Shown here: piece by piece, positions 16,548 through 25,772 of the stretch
Layout of the letters: each line of letters begins with the position of its first letter
Numbering within the stretch: position 1 is the first letter of the stretch
Notes under the pieces: model-generated
Seen by the model: only the letters and a program-made list of their open reading frames with translations
Databases searched by the model: none
What the model was told of the DNA's origin: nothing
Source: Lederbergia citrisecunda
Lineage (GTDB): Bacteria > Bacillota > Bacilli > Bacillales > Bacillaceae_C
Length of the DNA: 64,000 nt
Direction of reading: 5' to 3'
Assembly (NCBI RefSeq): GCF_018343695.1
Contig: NZ_JAGYPJ010000001.1
Span: forward strand, 3,149,992-3,213,991
Made by a program: the position numbers and the translations under genes

Positions 16548-18428
16548 TTAAACCATTACTTTACAAATATCATTTGTAAATTCAACTGGATCTTTAATTG
16601 GCAAGCCTTCAATTAGTAGGGCTTGGTTGTACAATAGATTTGTATATAGTGATAATTTTTCTTTATCTTTTTCAAACGAATCCTTAAGGGATTGAAAAAC
16701 CTCATGATGTGTATTGATTTCCAATACTTTTTCAGCCTGAATATTTTGGTTGTCAGGCATTGAATTTAAGATTTTTTCCATCTCAATTGTGACTTCGCCA
16801 TCTGTCGAGAAACATACAGGATGCGATCTCAATCTTTTTGATGCTCTAACGTCCTTCACTTTATCTGCCAAAATATTTTTCATTTCAGTGAAGAGATCTT
16901 TATCAGCTTTTTCTTCTGTTTCCGACTTTTCCTCGTTATCAGAAGCATCAATTCCTAAATCGCTGCTTGATACTGATTTGAATTCTTTTTCTTTATAATT
17001 CATCAACATTTTGATGGCGAACTCATCAATATCCTCTGTAAAATACAGAATTTCATAACCCTTATCCGCTACTAACTCTGTTTGTGGCAGCTTTTCAATT
17101 CTTTCATTTGATTCACCCGAAGCATAATAAATATACTTTTGATCTTCAGGCATTCTCGCTACATATTCATCCAATGTGACAAGCTTCTTCTCTTTGGAGG
17201 AATAGAACATTACCAAATCCTGCAGTGTTTCCTTATTCATTCCAAAATCACTGTACATGCCATATTTAAGCTGTCTACCAAAGGATTCATAGAACGTTAC
17301 ATACTTGTCCCGATCATTTTTCAAGAGGTTTTGCAATTCGCTCTTAATCTTCTTATTAATATTATTGGCAATTCGCTTCAATTGACGGTCATGCTGTAAA
17401 ATTTCCCTAGATATGTTTAGTGATAGATCAGGCGAATCAACCATTCCTTTAACAAAGCTGAAATGATCTGGGAGAAGGTCAGCACATTTATTCATAATCA
17501 ATACGCCATTAGAATACAACTCTAACCCTTTCTCATATTCCTTTGAATAGTAGTCAAAAGGAGTTTTTTCAGGAATATAGAGAATGGCATTGTATCGAAT
17601 GGCTCCGTCAACGCTCGTATGGATGTGGGCTAGCGGTTTGTCATAGCCATAATGCTTTTCCGAATAGAAATTCTCGTAGTCCTCATCTGTAAGTTCACCT
17701 TTGTTTTTTCTCCAAATCGGCACCATACTGTTAATGATTTGCTCTTCTTCAACCTCTTCGTACTCATTTTCAGTGCCTTCTTTTAACTTACTTTCTATAA
17801 CATCCATTTTGATCGGATAACGAATGAAATCAGAGTATTTCTTGATAATGGATTTTAAACCATATTCCTCTAGATACTCATCGTACTGCTCTTCTTCCGT
17901 ATTTTCTTTGATTTTTAAGGTGATTTCTGTACCTACCGTTTCTTTCTCAGTAGGCTCAATTGTATAACCATCTGCACCAGTTGAATGCCACTTGTATGCT
18001 TCATCGCTTCCTAAAGATTTACTAATTACTGTAACCTCGTCAGCCACCATAAAAGCGGAGTAAAATCCAACACCAAATTGACCAATAATGTCATGGCCAT
18101 CCTTCAATTCGTTTTCAGTTTTAAAAGCAAGAGAACCACTCTTAGCAATAATTCCAAGATTTGCTTCCAGCTCGTCTTCCGTCATTCCGATTCCAGTATC
18201 AGACACAGTTAATGTTCTGTTTTCTTTATTCGGGGTCACTTTTATGTAGTAGCTATCTTTGTCAAAACTTAATGAGTCATCCGTTAATGCTCTGTAATAA
18301 ATTTTATCAATGGCATCACTGGAATTGGAGATTAGCTCTCTAAGAAAAATCTCCTTTTGTGAATAGATGGAATTGATCATCATTTCCAATAGCCTTTTAG
18401 ATTCTGCCTGGAATAACTTTTTTTCCAT
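16548..18428 (-). CDS. htpG: Chaperone HtpG (Hsp90 family)
   Basis: The 626-residue length is that of bacterial Hsp90. The GHKL ATPase domain shows [19 protein letters not shown] and [13 protein letters not shown]. The middle-domain arginine region is [16 protein letters not shown] (about residues 320-335), and the dimer domain follows. It is a cytosolic ATP-dependent chaperone. The start at 18428 ([20 protein letters not shown]) is supported by AAAGGAGA just upstream; an ATG at 18446 lacks one. A perfect CIRCE element upstream indicates HrcA repression, which is not the arrangement described for B. subtilis htpG. Confidence 0.96.
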   Translation of the reverse strand: MEKKLFQAESKRLLEMMINSIYSQKEIFLRELISNSSDAIDKIYYRALTDDSLSFDKDSYYIKVTPNKENRTLTVSDTGIGMTEDELEANLGIIAKSGSLAFKTENELKDGHDIIGQFGVGFYSAFMVADEVTVISKSLGSDEAYKWHSTGADGYTIEPTEKETVGTEITLKIKENTEEEQYDEYLEEYGLKSIIKKYSDFIRYPIKMDVIESKLKEGTENEYEEVEEEQIINSMVPIWRKNKGELTDEDYENFYSEKHYGYDKPLAHIHTSVDGAIRYNAILYIPEKTPFDYYSKEYEKGLELYSNGVLIMNKCADLLPDHFSFVKGMVDSPDLSLNISREILQHDRQLKRIANNINKKIKSELQNLLKNDRDKYVTFYESFGRQLKYGMYSDFGMNKETLQDLVMFYSSKEKKLVTLDEYVARMPEDQKYIYYASGESNERIEKLPQTELVADKGYEILYFTEDIDEFAIKMLMNYKEKEFKSVSSSDLGIDASDNEEKSETEEKADKDLFTEMKNILADKVKDVRASKRLRSHPVCFSTDGEVTIEMEKILNSMPDNQNIQAEKVLEINTHHEVFQSLKDSFEKDKEKLSLYTNLLYNQALLIEGLPIKDPVEFTNDICKVMV

Positions 18429-18482
18429 GAATATTTCTCCTTTCAATCAGTGAAAAATAAGTATTTAGTAGATATTTCTATT

Positions 18483-18509
18483 TTAGCACTCCGCATTAAA
18501 GAGTGCTAA
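18483..18509 (-). promoter_or_regulatory. CIRCE element (HrcA operator) of htpG
   Basis: TTAGCACTC, nine bases, GAGTGCTAA: a perfect CIRCE inverted repeat. It lies 55 bp before htpG, just downstream of a likely TTGACA (18547-18542 on the minus strand) promoter. HrcA binding would repress transcription until heat shock. Confidence 0.92.
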
Positions 18510-18560
18510 TCATTAATTTAATAACATACACGAAATTCGCTTGTCAATATTCATGTTTTA

Positions 18561-19847
18561 CTATTCCACATGAGTAGGTTTCCTCTCTATTTTTACAAAT
18601 AAAGTGATGAATATTGAAATTAACAATAATCCGAATGGAACAATACTGATTAAATAACGGAAAGTGGACTCTGGATCAGGTCCAGGATTCTCACCACTTT
18701 CATAGCCAAAGATAAGACCTACAACAAGAAATGCTAGAGCAGAAATTAACCCGCTAGAACGAGTAATGAACCCACTTACCGCCGTATAAACCCCTTCTCG
18801 TCTTTGACCAGTTTTATCGAAATCCATATCTATAATTAAACTATTAACGATCGGCGGTGTAACAAGAAAGCCCGCCATACCGAAGCCTACTAAAACACCT
18901 GCAATGATTCCGCTTATTAAATCCGATCCAAACCAAAGTGGAAGGACAGAAATTGCATAAGCGATCATAGACAATCTCCACCCTTTGACAGGATCCATTT
19001 TTCGAATAAGCCAAAACCACACTGCAACAAGAGGGATAATTGAAATAAACACGGAGGCAAGTAAAACAGCATTCTGAGCTTCTGGAATATTTAAAACGTA
19101 TTTAGCATAGAAAGGAATCATCGAGCTGAGGAGGCCATTAACCGTTTGGGCGAATGAATTCGCCATATTCACAAGCCAGAATGGTTTATTTTTTAAAGTT
19201 TCACCAAACGACTCTTTCAAACTAAGCTTGGGACTGTTGACAGCATTTTCATTTTCTTTCACGTACAATAAAAAGAAAAGCATAAACATAGCAAACACAA
19301 AAGCATACACTATCGACATCTTGCTAAATCCCATCGCTGTAAACAAAATAGGAGTTAATGCTGTACCAATGAGGAGAGCGACAATTTGGAAACCTTGTTG
19401 GATCGCAGATGCTTTTGCACGAATCTTGTCTCCCTTGAACAATTCTGGAAACAAAGCTCCATAGTTAACCCAAATCACGGTAGCCACAGCTTCATATAAT
19501 ATAAGAGCAATTAGAAACCATGTGAATAGTCCCATCTCTGAGATATCTTTTGGCGGTGAGAAAATCATAATAAAGGTTAACATGAAAAGCGGAATCGCAC
19601 CAAAAATCCATGGTCTCCTTCGCCCGTATTTTGTGTTCGTCCGATCGGACCAATAGCCAAACAACGGCTGGTTAACCGCATCCCAAATCATAAAAATGGT
19701 ACGGGCTAATGTTGCTAATCCTATGCCAAGTCCCAATTTATCAACATAATAATAGCTATAAAACGAGCTAAACGCTTGACTTGGAATCATCATGGCAAGC
19801 ATCCCGAATGCATACATTACTGGAGAGTTCACAAGATTTTTTTTCAT
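18561..19847 (-). CDS. GPH-family sugar:cation symporter
   Basis: The 428-residue membrane protein has 12 helices and the GPH signature: AFGMLAMMIPSQAFSSFYSYYYVD at the start, then WDAVNQPLFGYWSDRTNTKYGRRRPWI (about residues 52-78), which includes the cation-site Asp pair seen in MelB-like proteins. Family members import glycosides, pentosides or hexuronides with Na+ or H+; the substrate here is unknown and no sugar enzymes sit beside it. GGAGGTG precedes the ATG. Monocistronic. Confidence 0.83.
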   Translation of the reverse strand: MKKNLVNSPVMYAFGMLAMMIPSQAFSSFYSYYYVDKLGLGIGLATLARTIFMIWDAVNQPLFGYWSDRTNTKYGRRRPWIFGAIPLFMLTFIMIFSPPKDISEMGLFTWFLIALILYEAVATVIWVNYGALFPELFKGDKIRAKASAIQQGFQIVALLIGTALTPILFTAMGFSKMSIVYAFVFAMFMLFFLLYVKENENAVNSPKLSLKESFGETLKNKPFWLVNMANSFAQTVNGLLSSMIPFYAKYVLNIPEAQNAVLLASVFISIIPLVAVWFWLIRKMDPVKGWRLSMIAYAISVLPLWFGSDLISGIIAGVLVGFGMAGFLVTPPIVNSLIIDMDFDKTGQRREGVYTAVSGFITRSSGLISALAFLVVGLIFGYESGENPGPDPESTFRYLISIVPFGLLLISIFITLFVKIERKPTHVE

Positions 19848-19946
19848 AAAGCACCTCCAAAATTTAACTTATTTCTCTACTAGTATTCATAGATTCAGAA
19901 ACACATGAATAAATGCTGAATTTTCAAATTTATTTTACAACAAATA

Positions 19947-19978
19947 ACGCTAAGGAAACAGATTATTTTCCTTAGCGT
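19947..19978 (-). terminator. Terminator of the TSUP exporter gene
   Basis: ACGCTAAGGAAA pairs with TTTCCTTAGCGT. On the minus strand it is followed by GTTATTTGTTG, a moderate T run. Confidence 0.7.
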
Positions 19979-20092
19979 CATTTGATTTATTGCTCTAGTT
20001 CCTGTTCTTTTCATTATGGGTAATTTGTATAAAGTTATTACCACAAAAATATTTTATGAAAAAATTACAATCCTCTAGAAAACAGCCTTTCA

Positions 20093-20827
20093 TTAATATA
20101 AGCGATCCACCACCATTTGAATAATTAGCGCAACTGTCACAACTCGTAAAACTGGTTTTACATACCGAGGCTTTAACTTTTCGGCAATACGAACGCCTAT
20201 CTGAGCTCCCGTAAGTGAACCTAATAGAAGACACACCGTTAATGGCCACATTATTTTTCCTGTCGCTATATAAGATATAGCTGCTCCAAAACAACTTGAA
20301 AACGTCGCAAGGCGAACTAGACCAACAGCTTGGATATAGGAAATCTTTAAATAACAAAATAAATAAAACATTAACGTTCCTTGTCCTGGACCAAAAAGGC
20401 CATCGTAAATTCCAATACCATAAAGGCCGGGTACACTAAATTTGTTCATTTTTAATCGGTTTTCTCCTGTAAAACTACCCTTCCCTTTAAATGAGGTAAT
20501 AAATGCAAATATTAATAGGATGATAGCTATAATGTACATATGCTCACCGGATATTTTTGACGCAATATAGCCTCCACTTAATCCACCGCCAAGACTGACA
20601 GGAATAATCCAGAAGCATTCTTTTAAAGATATTTCTTTCTTTTTATACAAATGAAAAAAGCTTGAGAAGGAACTAATCGTATTCGATACTTTGTTAGCGC
20701 CAATTGCAGAATGGACAGGCATGCCCAAAATCAGCATAGCTGGAAAACTAATGAAACCTCCTCCACCTGCTAAAGTTCCGACAGTCGTTGCAAATATTCC
20801 AATTAAAAAAACCATTACATACTCCAT
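20093..20827 (-). CDS. TauE/SafE (TSUP) family membrane exporter
   Basis: The 244-residue protein has about eight hydrophobic segments and the family signatures GTLAGGGGFISFPAMLILGMPVHSAIGANK in the first half and GIYDGLFGPGQGTLMFYLF in the second. TSUP members move sulfite, sulfoacetate or other sulfur organics; the substrate here cannot be inferred. ATG 20827 is chosen because GGGAGGTG lies 7 nt upstream; an earlier ATG at 20851 has none. It is alone, with no sulfur genes nearby. Confidence 0.82.
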   Translation of the reverse strand: MEYVMVFLIGIFATTVGTLAGGGGFISFPAMLILGMPVHSAIGANKVSNTISSFSSFFHLYKKKEISLKECFWIIPVSLGGGLSGGYIASKISGEHMYIIAIILLIFAFITSFKGKGSFTGENRLKMNKFSVPGLYGIGIYDGLFGPGQGTLMFYLFCYLKISYIQAVGLVRLATFSSCFGAAISYIATGKIMWPLTVCLLLGSLTGAQIGVRIAEKLKPRYVKPVLRVVTVALIIQMVVDRLY

Positions 20828-20941
20828 AACAAAGCACCTCCCTTGATTCACCTTAAGAATAGTATGAATTTAATCATAAGTAAAATCGATAAAAATTATA
20901 AAATGACATAAGAAATACTTATGATAATATCATATAAAAAA

Positions 20942-21142
20942 AGCCAACTTATAAAAGTTGACTCTGATTGTAGACCTATTTATTTAGAAGTACATTCAGA
21001 CTAGTTGAAAACGCTTGTCTTTCGAGGCATGAGGCCTTCTGGGGAGCGGAGTTGCCTTACTGGGCAATGAGTACCGCAAGAAGGCGAAAAACGAAGAAAG
21101 CAAGCGTTTGTCAACGGTCTGAGCCAACTCATAAAAGTTGAC
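20942..21142. repeat. MITE-like element with long imperfect inverted ends
   Basis: Between about 20997 and 21122 the ends read TCAGACTAGTTGAAAACGC and (inverted) TCAGACCGTTGACAAACGC, continuing for about 29 bp, so the whole 125-bp element can fold into one long hairpin. Inside, GCCTTCT...AGAAGGC, CGG...CCG and GCC...GGC are nested pairs. It is flanked by two near-identical copies of AGCCAACTNATAAAAGTTGACT (20942-20963 and 21122-21143). The second copy overlaps the hpt stop and probably serves as its terminator. No reading frame is present. Confidence 0.6.
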
Positions 21143-21670
21143 TTATACTTCTTTCACCGTTGCAATATAAGGTAAATTCCTATACTTTTCTGCGTAATCA
21201 ATTCCGTATCCTACAATGAATTCATCAGGAATGACGAAACCAACATAGTCGACCGGCAAGTCAATTTTCCTTCTTTCGGGTTTATCTAATAGGGTGCATA
21301 TTTTAATATGTTTCGGTTTATGCATCTTCAAGTGATCCCTTAAGAAATGAAGGGTCAAACCACTATCGATAATATCCTCTACTACAACAACGTTCTGATT
21401 TGTAATATTGGCATCTAAATCTTTTAATAGCCTAACTTTCCCTGTCGTTTCCGTTTGATCGCTGTAGCTGGAAACAGAGATGAAATCAACTTTAATATCT
21501 CCCTTCATCTCCCGGATTAAATCGGCTGCAAAAACGAAAGAGCCTTTCAATACAACAATCAAAAAGATAGATTCATGATTAAAATCCCTTTCTATTTCTT
21601 CCGCTAATTCCTTTACTCTCTGTTTTATCTCTATATCAGAAATCATGACATCATTTAATTCATAAGCCAT
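21143..21670 (-). CDS. hpt: Hypoxanthine phosphoribosyltransferase
   Basis: The 175-residue protein matches bacterial Hpt in length. The PRPP-binding loop reads VVVVEDIIDSGLTLHFL (about residues 95-111), the flexible loop SVSSYSDQTETTGKVRLLKDL precedes it, and the purine-contact end has KPERRKIDLPVDYVGFVIPDEFIVGYGIDYAEKYRNLPYI. It salvages hypoxanthine or guanine with PRPP in the cytosol. In most Bacillaceae hpt lies between tilS and ftsH; here it stands alone, so it may be a second copy. The upstream site GGAAAGTAGG is modest. Confidence 0.9.
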   Translation of the reverse strand: MAYELNDVMISDIEIKQRVKELAEEIERDFNHESIFLIVVLKGSFVFAADLIREMKGDIKVDFISVSSYSDQTETTGKVRLLKDLDANITNQNVVVVEDIIDSGLTLHFLRDHLKMHKPKHIKICTLLDKPERRKIDLPVDYVGFVIPDEFIVGYGIDYAEKYRNLPYIATVKEV

Positions 21671-21700
21671 TAGTTTTACCTACTTTCCAAAGCAAAGTCG

Positions 21701-22726
21701 TTAAGAACAAGTTTTCAGATGCGCAATCAATCTTTTTTCATTTTCCCTTGCGTCTTCTAAATGAAATGCATGGGAAGACTTATCTGACCAAAGCAGCTGT
21801 TTTCCTTCGGGAGCATCCAAATATTCATAATATCTCTGTATCAATTCTGGCATTACATGTTTTTCTTTGCCGCCGTGAATAAACAATACAGGCATCGGCA
21901 GTGAAGGTACTTCTTTAAAAAAGTCAAAAGTATTAATATCCTCCAACATCTTCTCTGAATAGGAGAGTTTGAAGCCACTAACTAGAGAGTGATAAATGTC
22001 TAACAAAGAATAATCTTTTGATCTCAACATTATTTTGAGCCCTGAAAAAAAGGTGGCAGATTTTTTATCCCCAGCATTGTAAAACATTGAGTTGTATTTG
22101 AATTGCCATTTTCGAATAATAGACCACTGTTGAAAGCCTTCTAGATATGGTGGAGCACCAACGGCAGTTAGTTCCCGTAACGCTTTTTTATCTTTCTTTT
22201 CATTTGCTGCTTCCATTAACCATTTATAACTAAGTTTATCATTTTCAACCCAGCTAGGAATTTGCGAAAAACCCGTGTAAGAATAGTATTTTTCCGGGTA
22301 TAACGAAGCGAGCGACAAACCAATCACTGTTCCCCATGAATGAGCTACGAGATGGATTTTTTCTTTATTGAAACGCCTTCTTAAAAATTCTGTCACATCA
22401 TGTCCATCGCGGATGAATTGTTTTAAATGCATTGTATCTTTCGGAATATCTTTGGAATACGACTTCCCCGTTCCTCTCTGATCCCAAAAAACAACTGTAA
22501 AATGCTTAATGAGCTCTTTTGTCGTTGTTACTAAAGCATAGTCATACCCCTTGCTCGCTACCCCGGGTATAGGCATGCTAGGACCACCATGGATAAATAG
22601 TAAAACGGGATTATCGGGATTCTCAGATTGAATTAATATACTTTGATTAATCCCACCAATCATAATTTTTTCGACACTGCTGATCCCAGGTTCTGAGATC
22701 TTAAAATCATCCTTGAATAATTTCAT
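21701..22726 (-). CDS. Proline iminopeptidase-like alpha/beta hydrolase
   Basis: The 341-residue protein shows the S33 peptidase pattern: LLFIHGGPSMP oxyanion strand (about 43-53), FWDQRGTGKSYS, nucleophile elbow LVAHSWGTVIG (Ser near 129), a late acid strand VLFIHGGKEKHV and the catalytic His in SSHAFHLED. Similar proteins cleave N-terminal proline or act as esterases; without the peptidase cap motifs being decisive, function stays general. It follows the TetR gene after 25 nt in one operon and is probably its target. AGGGGTG precedes the ATG. Confidence 0.82.
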   Translation of the reverse strand: MKLFKDDFKISEPGISSVEKIMIGGINQSILIQSENPDNPVLLFIHGGPSMPIPGVASKGYDYALVTTTKELIKHFTVVFWDQRGTGKSYSKDIPKDTMHLKQFIRDGHDVTEFLRRRFNKEKIHLVAHSWGTVIGLSLASLYPEKYYSYTGFSQIPSWVENDKLSYKWLMEAANEKKDKKALRELTAVGAPPYLEGFQQWSIIRKWQFKYNSMFYNAGDKKSATFFSGLKIMLRSKDYSLLDIYHSLVSGFKLSYSEKMLEDINTFDFFKEVPSLPMPVLFIHGGKEKHVMPELIQRYYEYLDAPEGKQLLWSDKSSHAFHLEDARENEKRLIAHLKTCS

Positions 22727-22751
22727 ATAGCACCCCTAATTCCAGCATTAT

Positions 22752-23366
22752 TTATTTTTTGATTTTATGAAAGAAAAATTCAACATGCTCTTGCAATAAT
22801 TTTTCTAATTCTGCAGTATCTTGTTGTTCAAACTGTAAAATTAAATATTGAGTAATCATTGAAAAAACAGGATATTGATATTCAATAGCAAGTAAACGGG
22901 CTGGAAAATCCTGAATGTATCCTAAATCTTTGAACTTCGCAAATACGACTTCGAGGAATCTAATATTTTCTTCATACAAATCATTCAATATGATGAGTCG
23001 CGCTTGTGGATGGCTAAATTGCTCTGAGCTTACAATTCGCGATATTTTTGACATCCTCGGACTATCACAAATATAAGACTTGAACTTTTGTAAACCTTGC
23101 TGTAAAAACTGTTCTGGAGTTGTTTGTGTCAATATGTAATCAAGATCTTCAAATGGCGGACAAACTTTTTTAATCTCTTCTCGATATATTTCAAAAATGC
23201 AATCTAACAGTTCATCTTTGTTTTTAAAGTGATAATATAACGAACTTTCCTTAATCCCCACTTCTCTCGTAATGTCCCGTATTGAAACCGCACTGAAGCT
23301 AGATCTCGAAAATAAGTCGATTGCAGTATTTAAAATTTTGTCTTTTGTTGAAATAGAACCTACCAT
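22752..23366 (-). CDS. TetR/AcrR family regulator
   Basis: The 204-residue protein has the TetR DNA-binding domain: KDKILNTAIDLFSRSSFSAVSIRDITREVGIKESSLYYHFKNKDELL (about residues 7-53). The remaining 150 residues are the variable ligand domain. It leads an operon with the S33-type hydrolase. A perfect palindrome CTAACG-AA-CGTTAG lies 27 bp upstream of its ATG, the expected place for an autoregulatory operator. AGGAGTG precedes the start. The ligand is unknown. Confidence 0.87.
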   Translation of the reverse strand: MVGSISTKDKILNTAIDLFSRSSFSAVSIRDITREVGIKESSLYYHFKNKDELLDCIFEIYREEIKKVCPPFEDLDYILTQTTPEQFLQQGLQKFKSYICDSPRMSKISRIVSSEQFSHPQARLIILNDLYEENIRFLEVVFAKFKDLGYIQDFPARLLAIEYQYPVFSMITQYLILQFEQQDTAELEKLLQEHVEFFFHKIKK

Positions 23367-23392
23367 GTTTTTCCACTCCTATGACAAAAATT

Positions 23393-23406
23393 CTAACGAA
23401 CGTTAG
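23393..23406. promoter_or_regulatory. Candidate TetR operator
   Basis: CTAACG-AA-CGTTAG is a perfect 6-bp inverted repeat with a 2-bp centre, just upstream of the TetR gene. Confidence 0.55.
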
Positions 23407-23441
23407 GTAGATTGTCAACATATTTTTCCTGTTTTTTTTTA

Positions 23442-23470
23442 TTTACAAATGAATAATCTTCCCATAAAAT
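23442..23470 (+). promoter_or_regulatory. Promoter of the feo operon
   Basis: TTTACA (23442-23447) and TAAAAT (23465-23470) are 17 bp apart, followed by a Fur box. Confidence 0.6.
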
Positions 23471-23483
23471 TAATATTGTGAAT

Positions 23484-23498
23484 TGAGAGTGATTATCA
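23484..23498 (+). promoter_or_regulatory. Fur box of the feo operon
   Basis: TGAGAGT-G-ATTATCA matches the 7-1-7 Fur consensus, with a perfect right half. It lies between the promoter and feoA. Confidence 0.75.
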
Positions 23499-23518
23499 TT
23501 TGCACTGAGGTGTATGAA

Positions 23519-23746
23519 ATGATTCTATCTGACATACAGGTAGGAAAAAAAGTACGAATTAAAAATACTGACTTGGTGAACGAGCTTGTTCGTCGCCGTT
23601 TATTAGATCTTGGTATTATGGAAGGGTCGGTCCTTAAAATAAAGCGCATTTTACCTTTAGGCGGACCGATTACAATCGAAGCAAGAGGACAATTAATAGG
23701 AATTCGCCGGAGCGAAGCTAAAAAGATTCGGGTGGAAAGCGTATAA
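23519..23746 (+). CDS. feoA: Ferrous iron transport protein A
   Basis: The 75-residue protein is an SH3-like FeoA: ILSDIQVGKKVRIK, then RRRLLDLGIMEGSVLKIKRILPLGGPITIEARGQLIGIRRSEAKKI. It acts in the cytoplasm with FeoB to support Fe2+ import. ATG 23519 is chosen because GAGGTG lies 6 nt upstream; the frame is open to an earlier GTG-like codon with no site. The gene overlaps feoB at its stop codon and sits directly behind a Fur box. Confidence 0.92.
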   Translation: MILSDIQVGKKVRIKNTDLVNELVRRRLLDLGIMEGSVLKIKRILPLGGPITIEARGQLIGIRRSEAKKIRVESV

Positions 23747-25752
23747 ATAACATAGCATTATTTGGCAATCCCAATACTGGGAAAACGTCTCTATTTAATA
23801 AGCTGACAGGTTCATATGAATATGTGGGTAACTGGACCGGTGTTACCGTAGAAAAGAAAATTGGCATTTTAAAAAACAAGGATGGACACTTGGTCGATTT
23901 ACCTGGCGTTTACTCTCTTAATCCTCTTTCGAAGGATGAAGGAGTTGCCACTAATTATCTTTTATATGATGATGTTTCTACGATTTTAAATATAGTGGAT
24001 GCTTCCCAACTGGAGAGAAATTTATACTTAACGTTACAACTATTAGAATATGGAAAACCGCTTGCCATTGGGTTAAATATGATCGATGTGGCAAAGGCAA
24101 GAGGCATTGAAATAGATATCACTCTATTAGCTGAGCGGCTTTCTTGTAAGGTTGTTCCTATTGTCGCACGTTCTGGCGCTGGTTGTGATGAATTAGCTTT
24201 ATCCCTTACGGTACCTGTAAAATCACAACAGCCACTTATGATCAATTATGGGAAAGTTTTGGAGGAATCGATTCAACACATTATATCTTTGCTTCCAAAG
24301 AATCAAGATCTCCCTCCAAAAAGATGGTTAGCGCTTCAATTTTTTGAAGGTAACAAGCTAGTTCGGGATCTTCTATTACAATATATCCCTGAAGATATTG
24401 TGAATGAAATATACGAAACTACAGAAAACCAAATTCAAGCTGAAACAACCGCAAAATCAATGGCTCAACATATACGAACCATTCGTGGAAACTATATTCA
24501 ATCTCTATTATTATGTTGTGTTAACAATACAAAAAAAATAGAATATACGATGACGGACCGAATCGATCAGATCGTCACAAATAAAGTACTGGGACTCCCT
24601 ATTTTTTTACTATTTACGTATCTTATGTTCAAACTGACTTTTGATTGGATCGGAACTCCGCTATCAGATGGATTAGATGCATTTATTACAGGTCCGCTAA
24701 CAGATACGCTGAACAATATACTAATTACTGCAGGAGCAACTGAATTTATCAGAGCATTGATTTTACAAGGAATCATTGCTGGTGTCGGCGGGGTTCTCGT
24801 TTTCGTACCACAAATCTTTATGCTCTTTTTTATGATTTCATTCATTGAGGATTCTGGTTATATGGCCCGTGTTGCAATGGTAATGGATAAAGTAATGGAG
24901 AGCATTGGACTGAATGGGAAAGCGTTCATTCCTATGATTATCGGTTTTGGCTGCAATGTCCCCGGAATCATGGCAGCTAGAACGATTGAACAACCAAAAG
25001 AGCGGCTGCTTACGATAATATTAAATCCATTAATGTCTTGCTCAGCGCGGTTAACCGTTTATAGTTTATTTGTTGGAGCTTTTTTCAAACAAAACCAAGC
25101 TTTAGTAGTACTTTCACTATATTTATTAGGAATTATTCTTGCTTTAACATTGGCTAAAATCTTTTCTTCTACTATTTTAAAACAGGAAAGCTCATTTTTT
25201 GTGATAGAATTGCCACCTTACCGTATCCCGCAATTCAAAACACTGTTACAAAGTACGTGGGAAAAAGGAAAAGGATTTGTTCGTAAAGCGGGTACTTTTA
25301 TTTTTGGTGGTTCTGTTATCATTTGGTTATTAACATATGCAGGACCAAGTGGTTTGAATGTATCGATGGATGAAAGCTTCCTTGCAATGATTGGTGGAGT
25401 GATTGCTCCGATTCTTCATCCGCTCGGATTCGGAAACTGGCAGGCGGGAGCAGCATTACTAACCGGATTTTTAGCAAAAGAAGTTGTCGTCTCGACGATG
25501 AATATCATTTACGTAGCACCAGACATGCACACGTTACAAGGCGTGATGGCCGACTATTTCACACCACTATCTGCCTATAGTTTTCTAGCTTTTATCTTGC
25601 TTTATGTACCTTGCTTAGCGACAGTCGCTGCAATAAAAAAAGAAACAGGTTCCGCTAAATGGACTTGGTTTTCAGTCATATATGCACTTATCATTGCTTA
25701 TTTGGTATCAGTTATTATTTATCAAGTAGGTCATCTATTTGGTCTTCATTAA
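23743..25752 (+). CDS. feoB: Ferrous iron transporter FeoB (apparent ATA start)
   Basis: FeoB is a G-protein-coupled Fe2+ channel in the membrane. The frame shows G1 FGNPNTGKTSLFN, NWTGVTVEKK (switch I), G3 DLPG and G4 NMID, then a helical spacer and membrane core with two Gate motifs (FVPQIFMLFFMISFIEDSGYMAR; FIPMIIGFGCNVPGIMA). The G1 motif lies upstream of the first GTG (23824), so that cannot be the start. Back to the in-frame TAA at 23719 there is no ATG, GTG or TTG. ATA 23743 overlaps the feoA stop and has GGTGG 8 nt upstream, giving NNIALFGNPNTGKTS, exactly where other FeoB proteins begin. Length is then 669 residues, normal for the family. Confidence 0.88.
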   Translation: MNNIALFGNPNTGKTSLFNKLTGSYEYVGNWTGVTVEKKIGILKNKDGHLVDLPGVYSLNPLSKDEGVATNYLLYDDVSTILNIVDASQLERNLYLTLQLLEYGKPLAIGLNMIDVAKARGIEIDITLLAERLSCKVVPIVARSGAGCDELALSLTVPVKSQQPLMINYGKVLEESIQHIISLLPKNQDLPPKRWLALQFFEGNKLVRDLLLQYIPEDIVNEIYETTENQIQAETTAKSMAQHIRTIRGNYIQSLLLCCVNNTKKIEYTMTDRIDQIVTNKVLGLPIFLLFTYLMFKLTFDWIGTPLSDGLDAFITGPLTDTLNNILITAGATEFIRALILQGIIAGVGGVLVFVPQIFMLFFMISFIEDSGYMARVAMVMDKVMESIGLNGKAFIPMIIGFGCNVPGIMAARTIEQPKERLLTIILNPLMSCSARLTVYSLFVGAFFKQNQALVVLSLYLLGIILALTLAKIFSSTILKQESSFFVIELPPYRIPQFKTLLQSTWEKGKGFVRKAGTFIFGGSVIIWLLTYAGPSGLNVSMDESFLAMIGGVIAPILHPLGFGNWQAGAALLTGFLAKEVVVSTMNIIYVAPDMHTLQGVMADYFTPLSAYSFLAFILLYVPCLATVAAIKKETGSAKWTWFSVIYALIIAYLVSVIIYQVGHLFGLH

Positions 25753-25772
25753 TTTGAAAGAAGGGATATGAA

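Noticed and set aside
19995-20357. 120-codon minus-strand frame at the end of the TSUP gene
   Set aside because: It overlaps the TSUP gene in another frame and its Ser/Cys-rich product has no signature.
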